25,607 nucleotides of DNA. Origin: a virus. Below are positions 10,641 to 20,600 of this stretch, piece after piece. Positions within the stretch are counted from its first letter, which is position 1. The number at the start of each line of letters is the position of its first letter. Where the stretch lies: positions 1-25,607 of the IMG/VR virus record IMGVR_UViG_3300027907_000051; one strand, given 5' to 3'. The notes beneath the pieces are model-generated. The model saw nothing but the letters and a program-made list of their open reading frames with translations. It searched no databases and had not been told where the DNA came from. The translations under genes and the position numbers were made by a program.

Positions 10641-13080
10641 AGTAACCGTTCCACCTCACGGCCCTTGCCCGGCGAAAGTCCTAGTCGTAGGCGAATTCCC
10701 TACTGTAGATGACGTACACCGCCAGAAATTGTTCTCCGGCCAGACAGGAGACGAACTCCTCAAAATGCTTCAGGAAGCGGGATTCCTCACAGCTGATATT
10801 CGGTTCACAACTCTTCTCAACTATCGCCCTTACAATTCGCAGATGCGTTACGTCTGGACGAAGGAATCGCGTGAGGCGAAGATCTGTATGCCGGGAGTGA
10901 AGAAGGATTCCGACGGCGTTTTTTTCACAGCGGAATTTTCTGCTGCTTGTTGGAACCTGTGGCCACAGATAGAAGCCTGTAATCCTAACGTAATCATTGC
11001 TTTAGGTGATGCAGTCCTCCACGCATTGACTGGTGAGCTTTCAATATCTAAATGGCGAGGATCACTTCTCCAGACGAAACTTCTAGCATATGGAAGGCAG
11101 ATAAAGGTAATCCCTACCTTCTCTCCTGTCCAGATAATGCGTATGTGGGAGTGGCGATTTTACGCTGTGCGCGATTTTGAGCGTGCCTTAACCCATAGTA
11201 AATCGCCCGAATTAGTCGTGCCCGAATATAACCTGCTAATCCGGCAAAAACATTCGACGACAATGGCCCTGCTACGCACCACGATTGCCCACGTTGAACG
11301 ATCAACTAGTCCCGTACCCATTTGCATGGATATCGAAACGATAGGCCGTCATATCGCGTGTATCGCCGTCGCATGGTCAAAACTAGATGCCATTTGCATA
11401 CCCTTCATGAACGAGCGCTACACTCACTTCTATACCCAGGAAGAAGAGACTGATATCGTCTGGGCGGTACGCGAACTAGCACTCCACCCGAACGTGAAGC
11501 TCATCTGGCAGAACGGTTCTTACGATACTCAGCATATCGTTCGCAGCTGGGGATACCGGCCGAAGATCGATTTCGATACGATGCTGGCGCAACATATCTG
11601 CTTCCCAGGCATTCCGAAGGATCTCGGATTTCTCGCCTCGATGTATTGCGAGCATTATGTATACTGGAAAGACGAATTGGAAGACTATCGAGTCCTTCCG
11701 AAGGATCTGGATAAATTCTGGATGTATGCTTGTAAGGATGTGATCCATACCTACGAGATTGCCGAAGTCCTCCAGATGGTAATCACCCGGCTCGGATTTC
11801 AGAAGCAATACGATTTCCTCCTCCGGTTAAATTTCCATGTCATCTCCATGATGATCCGGGGAGTGAACATCGATAAGATAGAGAAGGATCGCTTATGCGT
11901 TCAACTCCTTCATGAACTCGAAAAGCGGCAGGACGAGATCAACTATCTGACTTCGATGGATCTTAACATATCCTCCCCGAAACAGATGAAAGAATTATTC
12001 TACGACTCTCTAAAGATGCCAGTCGTCCAGAATAAGAAAACATATGAACCTACGACCGATGATTCCGCCTTGACCATCTTCGGTCAGCGGGAACCAGTTC
12101 TTAAACCTCTCGTAGATCTCATATCCGAGACTCGTTCCATCGGCGTCTTCCTCCGTACCTTCGCCCGTATGCCGCTCGACACGGACAAGCGTATGCGATG
12201 CTCCTTCAACGTCGGCGGGACTGAAACCTTCCGATTCTCCTCCTCCAAGAACGCATTTGGATCTGGCGGTAATCTTCAAAATATATCATCTGGTTCCGAA
12301 GAGGAAGAACGCAAAGAGGGAGAAACGAAATTCGTCTTTCCTAATCTCCGGCGCATGTTCATACCTGATCGGAAGATGGTACTGTTCGACGTAGACTTAG
12401 CTGGTGCCGATGCCCAAGTCGTAGCATGGGAAGCGCACGATGATGATCTGAAGGAGAAATTTCGATCTGGTGCGAAAGTCCATGCTCTCAACGCGAAGGA
12501 TATGTACGGGCGAGATGCTGGCCCCGACGGAACACGGAAGCCTTATTACAAACTAGCGAAGATGGGAACTCACCTTTCCAATTACGGCGGTATGCCTCGT
12601 ACCTTATCTAAAGCCCTCGGCCTGACGATGCACGAAGCGGAACAATTCCAACGCCGCTGGTTCCAGATGCATCCCGGTATCAAGCGCTGGCATACGGAAG
12701 TCGAGCACTCGATTATGACCTCTCGTTCCGTTCGTAACAAGTTCGGATTCCGTCGATTCTACTTCGATCGAATACAGGGGATTCTCCCGCAAGCGCTCGC
12801 GTGGATTCCTCAAAGCACAATCGCTATCGTCATAAATCACGGCTTATGCAACATCGCCGAATCTGGCACCTCAATGGAACTACTTCTCCAAGTCCACGAT
12901 TCCCTCGTCGGACAATTCCCTAATACCGATAAATACCTGAACCTACCTATCCTCCAAAAATGCCTGCAAGTAACCGTACCTTACGATGACCCCCTTATAA
13001 TTGGAACCTCCATTGATATGTCAGAAAAGTCATGGGGAGACCTAGTATCATTCAAATGGTCAGAAATCGAGAATATTTAA
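10633..13080 (+). CDS. Family A DNA polymerase with N-terminal UDG-like domain (815 aa)
   Basis: Three parts in order. Residues 1 to about 190 look like a family-4 or -5 uracil-DNA glycosylase: VLVVGEFP (about 16-23), an SGQTGDEL loop, then NVIIALGDAVLHALTG and the C-terminal IPTFSP. The exonuclease domain has all DEDDy motifs: Asp233-Glu235 (MDIET), Asn294 to Asp298 (NGSYD) and Tyr365-x3-Asp369 (YACKD). The polymerase domain has motif A with Asp588 (VDLAGADAQVV), motif B with Lys643 to Tyr651 (KMGTHLSNYGG) and motif C His755-Asp756. Motif C reads HDS rather than the usual HDE, and the Arg four residues before the motif B Lys is Tyr. It is the replicative polymerase. It has no clear Shine-Dalgarno, and its ATG overlaps the previous gene by eight bases, so it is probably translated by reinitiation. 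Confidence 0.9.
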   Translation: MDKVTVPPHGPCPAKVLVVGEFPTVDDVHRQKLFSGQTGDELLKMLQEAGFLTADIRFTTLLNYRPYNSQMRYVWTKESREAKICMPGVKKDSDGVFFTAEFSAACWNLWPQIEACNPNVIIALGDAVLHALTGELSISKWRGSLLQTKLLAYGRQIKVIPTFSPVQIMRMWEWRFYAVRDFERALTHSKSPELVVPEYNLLIRQKHSTTMALLRTTIAHVERSTSPVPICMDIETIGRHIACIAVAWSKLDAICIPFMNERYTHFYTQEEETDIVWAVRELALHPNVKLIWQNGSYDTQHIVRSWGYRPKIDFDTMLAQHICFPGIPKDLGFLASMYCEHYVYWKDELEDYRVLPKDLDKFWMYACKDVIHTYEIAEVLQMVITRLGFQKQYDFLLRLNFHVISMMIRGVNIDKIEKDRLCVQLLHELEKRQDEINYLTSMDLNISSPKQMKELFYDSLKMPVVQNKKTYEPTTDDSALTIFGQREPVLKPLVDLISETRSIGVFLRTFARMPLDTDKRMRCSFNVGGTETFRFSSSKNAFGSGGNLQNISSGSEEEERKEGETKFVFPNLRRMFIPDRKMVLFDVDLAGADAQVVAWEAHDDDLKEKFRSGAKVHALNAKDMYGRDAGPDGTRKPYYKLAKMGTHLSNYGGMPRTLSKALGLTMHEAEQFQRRWFQMHPGIKRWHTEVEHSIMTSRSVRNKFGFRRFYFDRIQGILPQALAWIPQSTIAIVINHGLCNIAESGTSMELLLQVHDSLVGQFPNTDKYLNLPILQKCLQVTVPYDDPLIIGTSIDMSEKSWGDLVSFKWSEIENI

Positions 13081-13082
13081 AC

Positions 13083-13109
13083 GGTCAAAATAAACTATTT
13101 ATTTCGCCC
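13083..13109 (+). promoter_or_regulatory. Second copy of the GGTCRAAATAAA-N3-TTTATTYCG element
   Basis: Bases 13083-13106 align without gaps to 1344-1367, with 19 of 24 identical; the three centre bases and one base in each arm differ. It is also a hairpin: 13088-13094 pairs exactly with 13098-13104, and the flanking G-C pairs add to it. No T-run follows. It sits between the polymerase stop (13080) and the GTG of the helicase gene (13133), so it could be an operator or an RNA element between the two. Confidence 0.6.
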
Positions 13110-13132
13110 AATTAAATCATTATGGAGATGAT

Positions 13133-14341
13133 GTGAGCGACAGGAAATTACGTAATTGGCTGACATCTTTCGTCGAGTATGCTTCCCACGGAGAGGCTCC
13201 AGAAAAGACCCTCCTGTGGACAGGTATATCAACTGTAGCAGGAGCCCTGCGACGGCAGGTATGGATAGATCAAAAGTTCTATCAGTGGACTCCTTCATTT
13301 TACATTATCCTTACTGCTCCGCCCGGTATCATATCCAAGTCTACCACTGCTAACATAGGGATTAATCTTCTCCGAGAAATTCCCGGAATAAAGTTCGGCC
13401 CTGATATCGTAACTTGGCAGGCACTACTCGATTGCTTCGAGAGTTCGACCGAATCCTACCTTGATAAGTCTACCGGAGCCTATCATACTCATTCTCCTCT
13501 TACCCTCGCGATAGATGAATTCGGAACTCTCCTCGATCCATCCGACCGAGCTTTTGTAGATTTGCTCGTTCACCTGTGGGACGGAAGGCGGCAGGTATTT
13601 CAGAAGGTTACTAAAGGCAGTGGACAGAACTCGATTGAAAATCCGTGGATCAATATGTTAGCTTGTACCACGCCCGGCTGGCTCAAAAGTAACTTCCCCG
13701 AGGCGATGATCGGAGGTGGATTCTCCTCCCGCTGTCTATTCGTATATGCTGACAGGAAACGTCAGTATGTGGCTTATCCTGCAAGGCGAATGCAGCCGGA
13801 GATTCATCAGAAATTAGAAGATGATCTCGTCCACGATCTAGAGATAATTTCCAAGCTCGTCGGTGAGTACAAAATGACAGACGAGGCTATGGATTGGGGA
13901 GAGGTCTGGTATGAAAATCTTCGCAAGGAGAAACGAAACCTCAACGAGGATCAGTTCGGAGGCTACTTCGCGCGTAAACAGGTACACGTACATAAGCTAG
14001 CAATTATCATTGCTGCTGCTCAATCATCGAATCTTGTAATCGATCTTGAGGCTCTCCAGATAGCTGAAGGTCTAGTATCCTCCCTCGAACCTGAAATGGG
14101 TAAGGTATTTGAGACTATAGGTCAGACACAAATTGGTCGAGGGATCTCGGAACTTTCTCGAATTGTTGCTGTCCATAGACGTATGACGAAATCGCATTTA
14201 TATCGTCAGCTGTCCGTGAGTATGGGTCACAGAGAATTCGAGGCAGCCCTAACGTCGGCTCAAATGGCCGGTCATATTAAGCTTGAAAGTAGTCAAAATG
14301 TCATGTATATTGTGGCAAATGACGAACTAAAAGGAGAGTAG
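13133..14341 (+). CDS. DUF3987-like helicase/primase-type ATPase (402 aa)
   Basis: A P-loop replication ATPase of the DUF3987 kind, a phage helicase or helicase-primase group. The P-loop is TAPPGIISKSTTA (residues 61-73), with Lys69 and Ser70 in the GK[ST] place and Ser in place of the usual Gly before the Lys. Walker B is LAIDEFG, with Asp128 and Glu129. A C-terminal winged-helix-like part (about 330-395) is plausible. It probably unwinds DNA ahead of the polymerase at 10633. It starts at GTG with GGAG five bases upstream; the ATG two bases before it is out of frame and stops at once. Preceded by the palindromic element at 13083. Family placement is by pattern and is fairly but not fully certain. 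Confidence 0.72.
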   Translation: MSDRKLRNWLTSFVEYASHGEAPEKTLLWTGISTVAGALRRQVWIDQKFYQWTPSFYIILTAPPGIISKSTTANIGINLLREIPGIKFGPDIVTWQALLDCFESSTESYLDKSTGAYHTHSPLTLAIDEFGTLLDPSDRAFVDLLVHLWDGRRQVFQKVTKGSGQNSIENPWINMLACTTPGWLKSNFPEAMIGGGFSSRCLFVYADRKRQYVAYPARRMQPEIHQKLEDDLVHDLEIISKLVGEYKMTDEAMDWGEVWYENLRKEKRNLNEDQFGGYFARKQVHVHKLAIIIAAAQSSNLVIDLEALQIAEGLVSSLEPEMGKVFETIGQTQIGRGISELSRIVAVHRRMTKSHLYRQLSVSMGHREFEAALTSAQMAGHIKLESSQNVMYIVANDELKGE

Positions 14342-14343
14342 TC

Positions 14344-14640
14344 ATGGCCTACAAGGTGATCGAATCAAGAATTTCACAGATGGGATTCTGCTGCCCTTAT
14401 TCGTATCTATATGCTTGCAGGCACATGGCGACTCCCGATATCGCCGCGGAGCTTGTAGTCCATAAGCGATCAGTTCGTCGTTGGAGAGCTTCCTTCCGCA
14501 ATGGCACTCTCACTTGCGCAGGGAAGTCCTCGTGTCTCTTCAAGGAGGCTCAGAAAACACCTTCGAAATGTCCCTATGTAAGCCCCGTACTCTTGCAGGA
14601 TCTCGATCTTGCTCTAGACGCCGAACCGCTTTGCTCGTAG
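14344..14640 (+). CDS. Small HTH protein with Cys-rich C-terminus (98 aa)
   Basis: Residues about 28-52 form a helix-turn-helix (TPDIAAELVVHKRSVRRWRASF), in which the recognition helix carries the Arg-rich SVRRWR pattern. It is flanked by Cys: FCCPYSYLYAC at 15-25, then TC and SSC (57-64) and KCPY (75-78), which could form a zinc site. It is probably a DNA-binding regulator made last in the plus-strand transcript. AGGAG is well placed, two bases after the previous gene. Its last 101 bases run antisense through the end of the giant minus-strand gene at 14540, so at least one C-terminus is shaped by the other. Judged real from start signal, spacing and domain. Confidence 0.72.
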   Translation: MAYKVIESRISQMGFCCPYSYLYACRHMATPDIAAELVVHKRSVRRWRASFRNGTLTCAGKSSCLFKEAQKTPSKCPYVSPVLLQDLDLALDAEPLCS

Positions 14641-17600
14641 TTCTAACGTACTCTCGCATCTCTTTACCACTGAGCCTCAAGCCGCGATCAGGGATTTCAT
14701 CATTATACTCCACGACCGACTTGAGAACGTCCTCCCGCGCTTCGGGATTTCTTTCATCAACAGCCCTTTTATATGCTTTCTTCAATCCTAGCCGTCGTCC
14801 ATTCCAGTAGTCAGCCGATTGGCGTTTCAGTCGCTCGACTTCTTGAAATTTCGCAACCTCCGTTAAGCGGAAACCGGCGCCTATTGCCGCGATCTCCAGA
14901 GCTGAAGGTTCTCGAAGATTTCCATTTTCGTCTCTTAAGATCCGTTCGCCGCGGGAGCTTTTTACTCCTTGCTCACTTGCAGATACTGCCCGAGCTATTG
15001 CGCCTGCGGCACCCGGTAGACTCTTACCTAGCTCTTTCATACCAATATCGTCGGACAGTCCGAGTTCTAATCCACCTTTAACTACACCTCCAAATGGCCC
15101 ACTTACTGACGCAAAGAATTCACCAGCATACTCCTTCCAATTGTCACCCTGAGGGTTTATCATTTCTAATCCTGGCAATGGCTTGCCCAAACTGTACGAA
15201 CCAGAAAGATCTGCGCCCAGTACATCATGGAGAAATCCGCGTTGAATCACAGTTCGCCAGTAGCGTGACTCAATGCCCATCGCGTCCTTCAGAAAGCGTT
15301 GTCCTTCAACGCGAATATTTTCTCCCTTACCAAACAGCTTCCACATTCTCTGTACAAGCTCTAGAATCGTTTCTCCAAATGGCACTCCCTCTATTCCAGC
15401 AAGAGCTAGAAATATCAGCCACATACGCATCGTCGTGCCGCCAAGAACACTCCGAGGAGTCTGACCCCGATTGCGTTGCTCAGCTCGCGTCCCTCGCTCG
15501 TAACCGCCACTCATTATCCAAAGCATATATTGAGGATAAGATAGAAAAATCATGAGCAGGGATTTCTTCCCGCGAAGAGCCTCAGGCCTGTTCCCCGAGG
15601 CATAATCATTCTGTAATAGACGGGTCTTATTCGCTGCTTGCATATAGGCAAGGTTACTCGCCTCAGCCAATGTGTACAGCGGAGATCCGTCCTCCTCTTT
15701 CATCCCGAGGTATCTGGTTCTCTCCGCACGGTAGATCGAGAGAAGCGTTACCTGTCTGTTTCCTGTCTCCACAGCCTTGAACAGATACATTCCGGTATCT
15801 ACAAATAACCTGGCAGCTTTCCCCGCGAGAGTAGGCCGAATACGTCTCTGAAGATTCCCGGCATTAGCTAACCCAGACATGAAGTATCCGAATCCCTGAT
15901 CGATAATACCGTCTGCTAGAGCCCTCTCCCGAATATGATGCTCGTCTTTAGAAAATTTACTCGACATGAGACTCTTAATCGAACCGGCCAGGATTTTCCC
16001 GCCAGCAATATCTCCATAGTCGGCTGTCACGGCAGCTACAGTCTGGAACAATCCTGTCGCGTTCATCAGCGCTGTCTTGACCGAATACATCAGGAAGGTC
16101 AGCGATACAATACTCCGTACTCTATGATACTCCTCCATCGGATGCAGAATAAATTGCTGCGCCTTCTCCATAGTATCTAGCATTCGTTGCTTTACGCGAG
16201 CACCTTCAATATCTCCGGCATGTTTCAGATCTACCATCTCCGATCTAGTAAAGGCCCGAGCATTAGTCATACGTCTGCCGTACTTCATCTTCGAGACCGC
16301 ATTCGCGGAGTCCTCAATCCAGTTCGCGTAATTCTTCAGCATATCGGGAGAAGCGCCTGCGATCTTCGAAGCATCCCGAGCAAATTTCGAGAAGGCTTTC
16401 TCATCCCGCAAGGGAGTCATTGCATCTCCGATCTCCGCCAGCTGATCCGAGGTGAACTCCCCGGTATCCTCGAGACTCTGGAGAAAATCCTTCGGGAGAA
16501 TAAGTTGCGGCCCGGTTTTATCTTTTATCTTCATCCAGCGAAGATTCTCAGGTTCAACCGTTTTCTGGAAATTCTTCACAGCTATATCTTGTTCCGCAGC
16601 TGATTCAAAATGTCCCTGATAGACAAGCACACGCTTCTTATTCTCGTCCCGCTCGAAGACCTTCACCACGTAGTCTCCATAATGCCCTTGCGGAACGAAA
16701 GGAACTTTTCTCCACTTATCAGCTACAGCACGGATCTCATGCTCTCTCCGGCGTTGCATAAGTTCTGACTTCGAATATTTATCTTGAGCTATTTCAATAG
16801 CCATTTTTTCGATTATGCCTATATGCTCCAGCATCGAATTCTTGATATCCAGAATCAGTTTCCCTAGCACCTGTCCGTTCGGAGTGGTTACATCCAGCCC
16901 CCTCTGTTTCGCGTAGTCTATGAATCCTATGCCGCCGATGTGACTCCACTTACCATTCGCATCTTCCGTAAGCTCCGTCATGTGCCCGCCAGAATGGAAT
17001 TCATCTAGCAGTATCTTCTCAACAAGCGCGGAGTCAGCTGGCCCGAGATTCTCCCATTGATCGGCTATCTCCGTCCCCCACTTCAGCATATTGTTCTTCA
17101 TCGCCATGAGCATATTCTGATAGGAGTTGAACATGTTCAGCCCCATGTCGGAAGATGTATGAGCTAACTGCTGGATTTGCAGAACGTAGTATTCCAGATT
17201 CTTCGTAAAGTCGACAGCCTTCTTCCATATCTTAGTCTCCTTAATCCCGAGACGATTGAGGGTCTTCTCGACTTCCTGAGCATCTCCCGAGTCCTTGTCT
17301 AAGAATGGATGACCTCTTTCATCGTTAGCATAATCCTCTGCATTTTCTTCTTCACTATTCGGCCGTTGTGAATAAGGAGCCCATACAGCTAATAGCTTCT
17401 CACTTGGATATATCTGGCCAAATTCTAACCCTGCGTCTGCTGCATATCTTATCCAACGAGCATTGCGACTGGTACTACTGGTAACAGCAAAATCTTCTAC
17501 CCTACCTAATCGAACTCCAGCTAAATCAGACGTATAAGACCATTTCTTGCCTAGTACGAAGTCATGTACATAAGGGTGATATTCTTTCGCAGGTGCAAGA

Positions 17601-20600
17601 TTCTGCTTCCCTTTTATCTGTCGAATACCAGGTTCTTGAAACCAAGTTTGTTGATCCATAGGATCTGCATCTGGATCATTAGGAGTCCCCTCTTCTGGTT
17701 TCACCTCTATCGTTACATGAGGTCTGCCTTGTGGATCGCGGAGGGAATAGATCTCTGTATCTCCATTTTGTACAGCCTCACAATAGCCACCTACACAATG
17801 CCCCATAGAATCGCCTTCATTTCTAAGTGCGCCAGCTGATTCTACCTTCACCCACTGGAAGCCGTCAGGGTATTGTTTAACAATAGTTGTCCCTTCCAAC
17901 TGACCCTCAGTCGTTTCCATTTTCTTACGTTGTTTCGCATCCTGTATAGCAACTTCTCGTCCAGCCCGAACGAAGTCATACTGCTGGTATTTCGAAGGAT
18001 CAACATGGTTAGACATATAATCAACTACGTGAGCTATCCAATCCTGAGCAGCGAAAAGATATGCCATAGAATTTGGATGAGCACTTGCACCATCTATATT
18101 CCAGATAGGAATACCGGCTGCTATATTTTCAGTCCAATCCATTAAGCCTTCATCTCTATAATGGGCTTTAGTTTCGGCATCTAATTTCCATGACCTTACA
18201 ATAGAATCTGTTATATCTTCCCAAAGGTGAAACTCACCCTCATACGGAACTGGAATGTCTTTTAATGGATCATTCTTAGTTCCTATAAACTTATTCATAT
18301 AGCGTGCAAGAGACTTCCGTAACCAAGTCCTAACTTCTGGAGTTCCGCGAAAAGCAGAGCTTTCCATTAGCATATCGACTGCATAAGGATCCCAATTTCC
18401 GCCTGCTTCTTTTACATCCTTCTTGAGTCGACTCTCGGCAATATCTGCCAACTGATCTTCCACTTCTAGAAGCTCACCCCTACGGATCATTTGCATCATT
18501 TCAGCACGAGTATCGTCCTTAATATCTGGGAACATCTTTTTAACTCGCTCCTTAAGAAGCTCCTTAATCATAGGATCTTCCGCCAGTTCTTCCAAGATAT
18601 TCGTCGTGTTTCCTTCGCCCGCAGCTTCCTCCTTTTCCTTCTGCCTCGCCGCGACAATCTCCGGCAGATCCTCAATATCAGGTACTACCTTCGGCTTCAA
18701 CGCTCGAGGCTTACGAGTAGATTTCGGCTTAGTTCGTTTCGCCTCTCGCTTGGCAATCGCCAGTGCTTTCGCCTCTACCATTCCATCTACCCAAGATTGG
18801 AAACTAACTCCCGACTTGATAATCGTTTCTCCATCTACCCCTTTCGTAGACTTCAGCTGTTTAAATAATGCCCGAAGAGAATCTAACGCTTTCTTGAAGT
18901 AAACACCAAGCGCGGTTCCTTCGTCGATCTTGTTAACGTGCGCGTATCTGGAGAATTGCTCCGCCATATACTCGTTGAACATAAGGTAGTACGCCTCCGC
19001 TGCTGCGTCAGACATTTCTGGAGTAACGCCTTCACGAGTATCCCTCCCCATCGCATGAACAAGTTCAATCGCCGGAATCTGATTAAGCGGAAGGGAAGAC
19101 AGTCTCGAATCTCCCTTGAATTTCGCTTCATCCAGAAGTACCTTTTTCGCCCACGAGTACAGTTCTCTCCCTTGTTGCTTCGAAAGATCTGCTCCCACCT
19201 TCCATGTGCCTAGCCACTTCTCGACCAATTCCTCAGCCGTCATCGTACCGTTTAGCACGGACAGTTTCATCGCCTGATATTCACGGATCACAGCTGCCTC
19301 AGGTGCCGGCATAGACGCTAGCTCAGCCTCCTGATATACCTTACCACTATCCAATGCTCCGACTACATTTCGGAAGGGCTTCGGCATATTCTGAGCGAAG
19401 GCTCCCATTACCATAGCATGACCGAACTCGTGAGTTATAGCTCCGAATGTTTGCTGCTGAGTAAAAGGATTATAACCTGTGATAGGCTTATCCCCGAGCC
19501 ATGTTTCAGGCTTCGAGTTCTCGCCCCGGCTAGGCTTCTTGATTTCTCTCGGAGATATGATATGAATACCTGACGCAGACATCTGGTGAGCGCCGGTAGT
19601 CAGCCCCTTCAATCCTGTCAGATTCAAAACTATCCGTGATCCCTCAGGCATGAATTTCTTGCTCCATTCGGAGAGAGTTTCGCCTAAAGCTTTCGTATAT
19701 GCCGGGGAGAAATGTTCCTCATTACCTTGCAATACGACTACATCGTTAGCCCCTATTGCTGCTTGCTGAAGGTTTAATCCTACGTGAGCCGGATTCGTAC
19801 TCCAAGCAATCGGGCGCTGTGTCGGAGGCAGAAGATTAGGATATACCTCACTAGCTCGCCGTTCAGCAACAGCTCGACTCATCCCCTTGTCCATATCCTG
19901 CTGGATCAGATCTTCAGTTTTATGCCGGATATCGTCAGCAGTTTTATAGTTATTATGATCGGTAAGTATCTTGTCGAAGTCAGCCGTATCTGCCTGAGCC
20001 ACCGGATTGACAGGAGTATCAGTCGCCCCGCTCTTCATATTCTTTAGCTGTATATCAGCTAGTTTATCCTCCTCGGGAGTCAGCGGAGCCGTTTTCGAAG
20101 GTGCAACACTTATATCTGTTTGAACTAGAGCATTCTCATCCAGACCGGCTTGAGCTGCCTCCACTCGCTTCTGGAGATCCGTCATTAGATCGGCTTTCGT
20201 CTTATCCAGAGCCGCAGATTTATCCTGTTCTTTCCGATTGAGAAGCGTAGCTACCTTGAGTTGCGCAGCCGTCTGAGCACCCGCGAGACTGGCAGTACCT
20301 CCCGCAGCCAACGGAGCAATAAGCGCAGTATCAAGTACATCTGATCCCATCTCCTTTATGAATTCTTTAAACGGCTGATTAGGATTCGTATAGATAGTAT
20401 CTGATATCTTCTGCCAAGCTGTCGTAGGAATCTCCGTCATTTCCTCACGGAGGATGAACTTCCCGACAGTCTTCATAAAGGTCTCTTTTCCCATATCCTT
20501 GAGGAGACCGGCGACTGGAGCTATCCCGAGCGTACCTTCAAGCGCAGCCTGCGTATCAGCATTTTTGCGCGCATTATCAATAGATACTTTCGTATTACCT

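Noticed and set aside
10633-13080. Polymerase of a diaminopurine (Z) genome phage
   Set aside because: The N-terminal domain is UDG-like and no PurZ, DatZ or MazZ type gene is seen here; the data do not support it.
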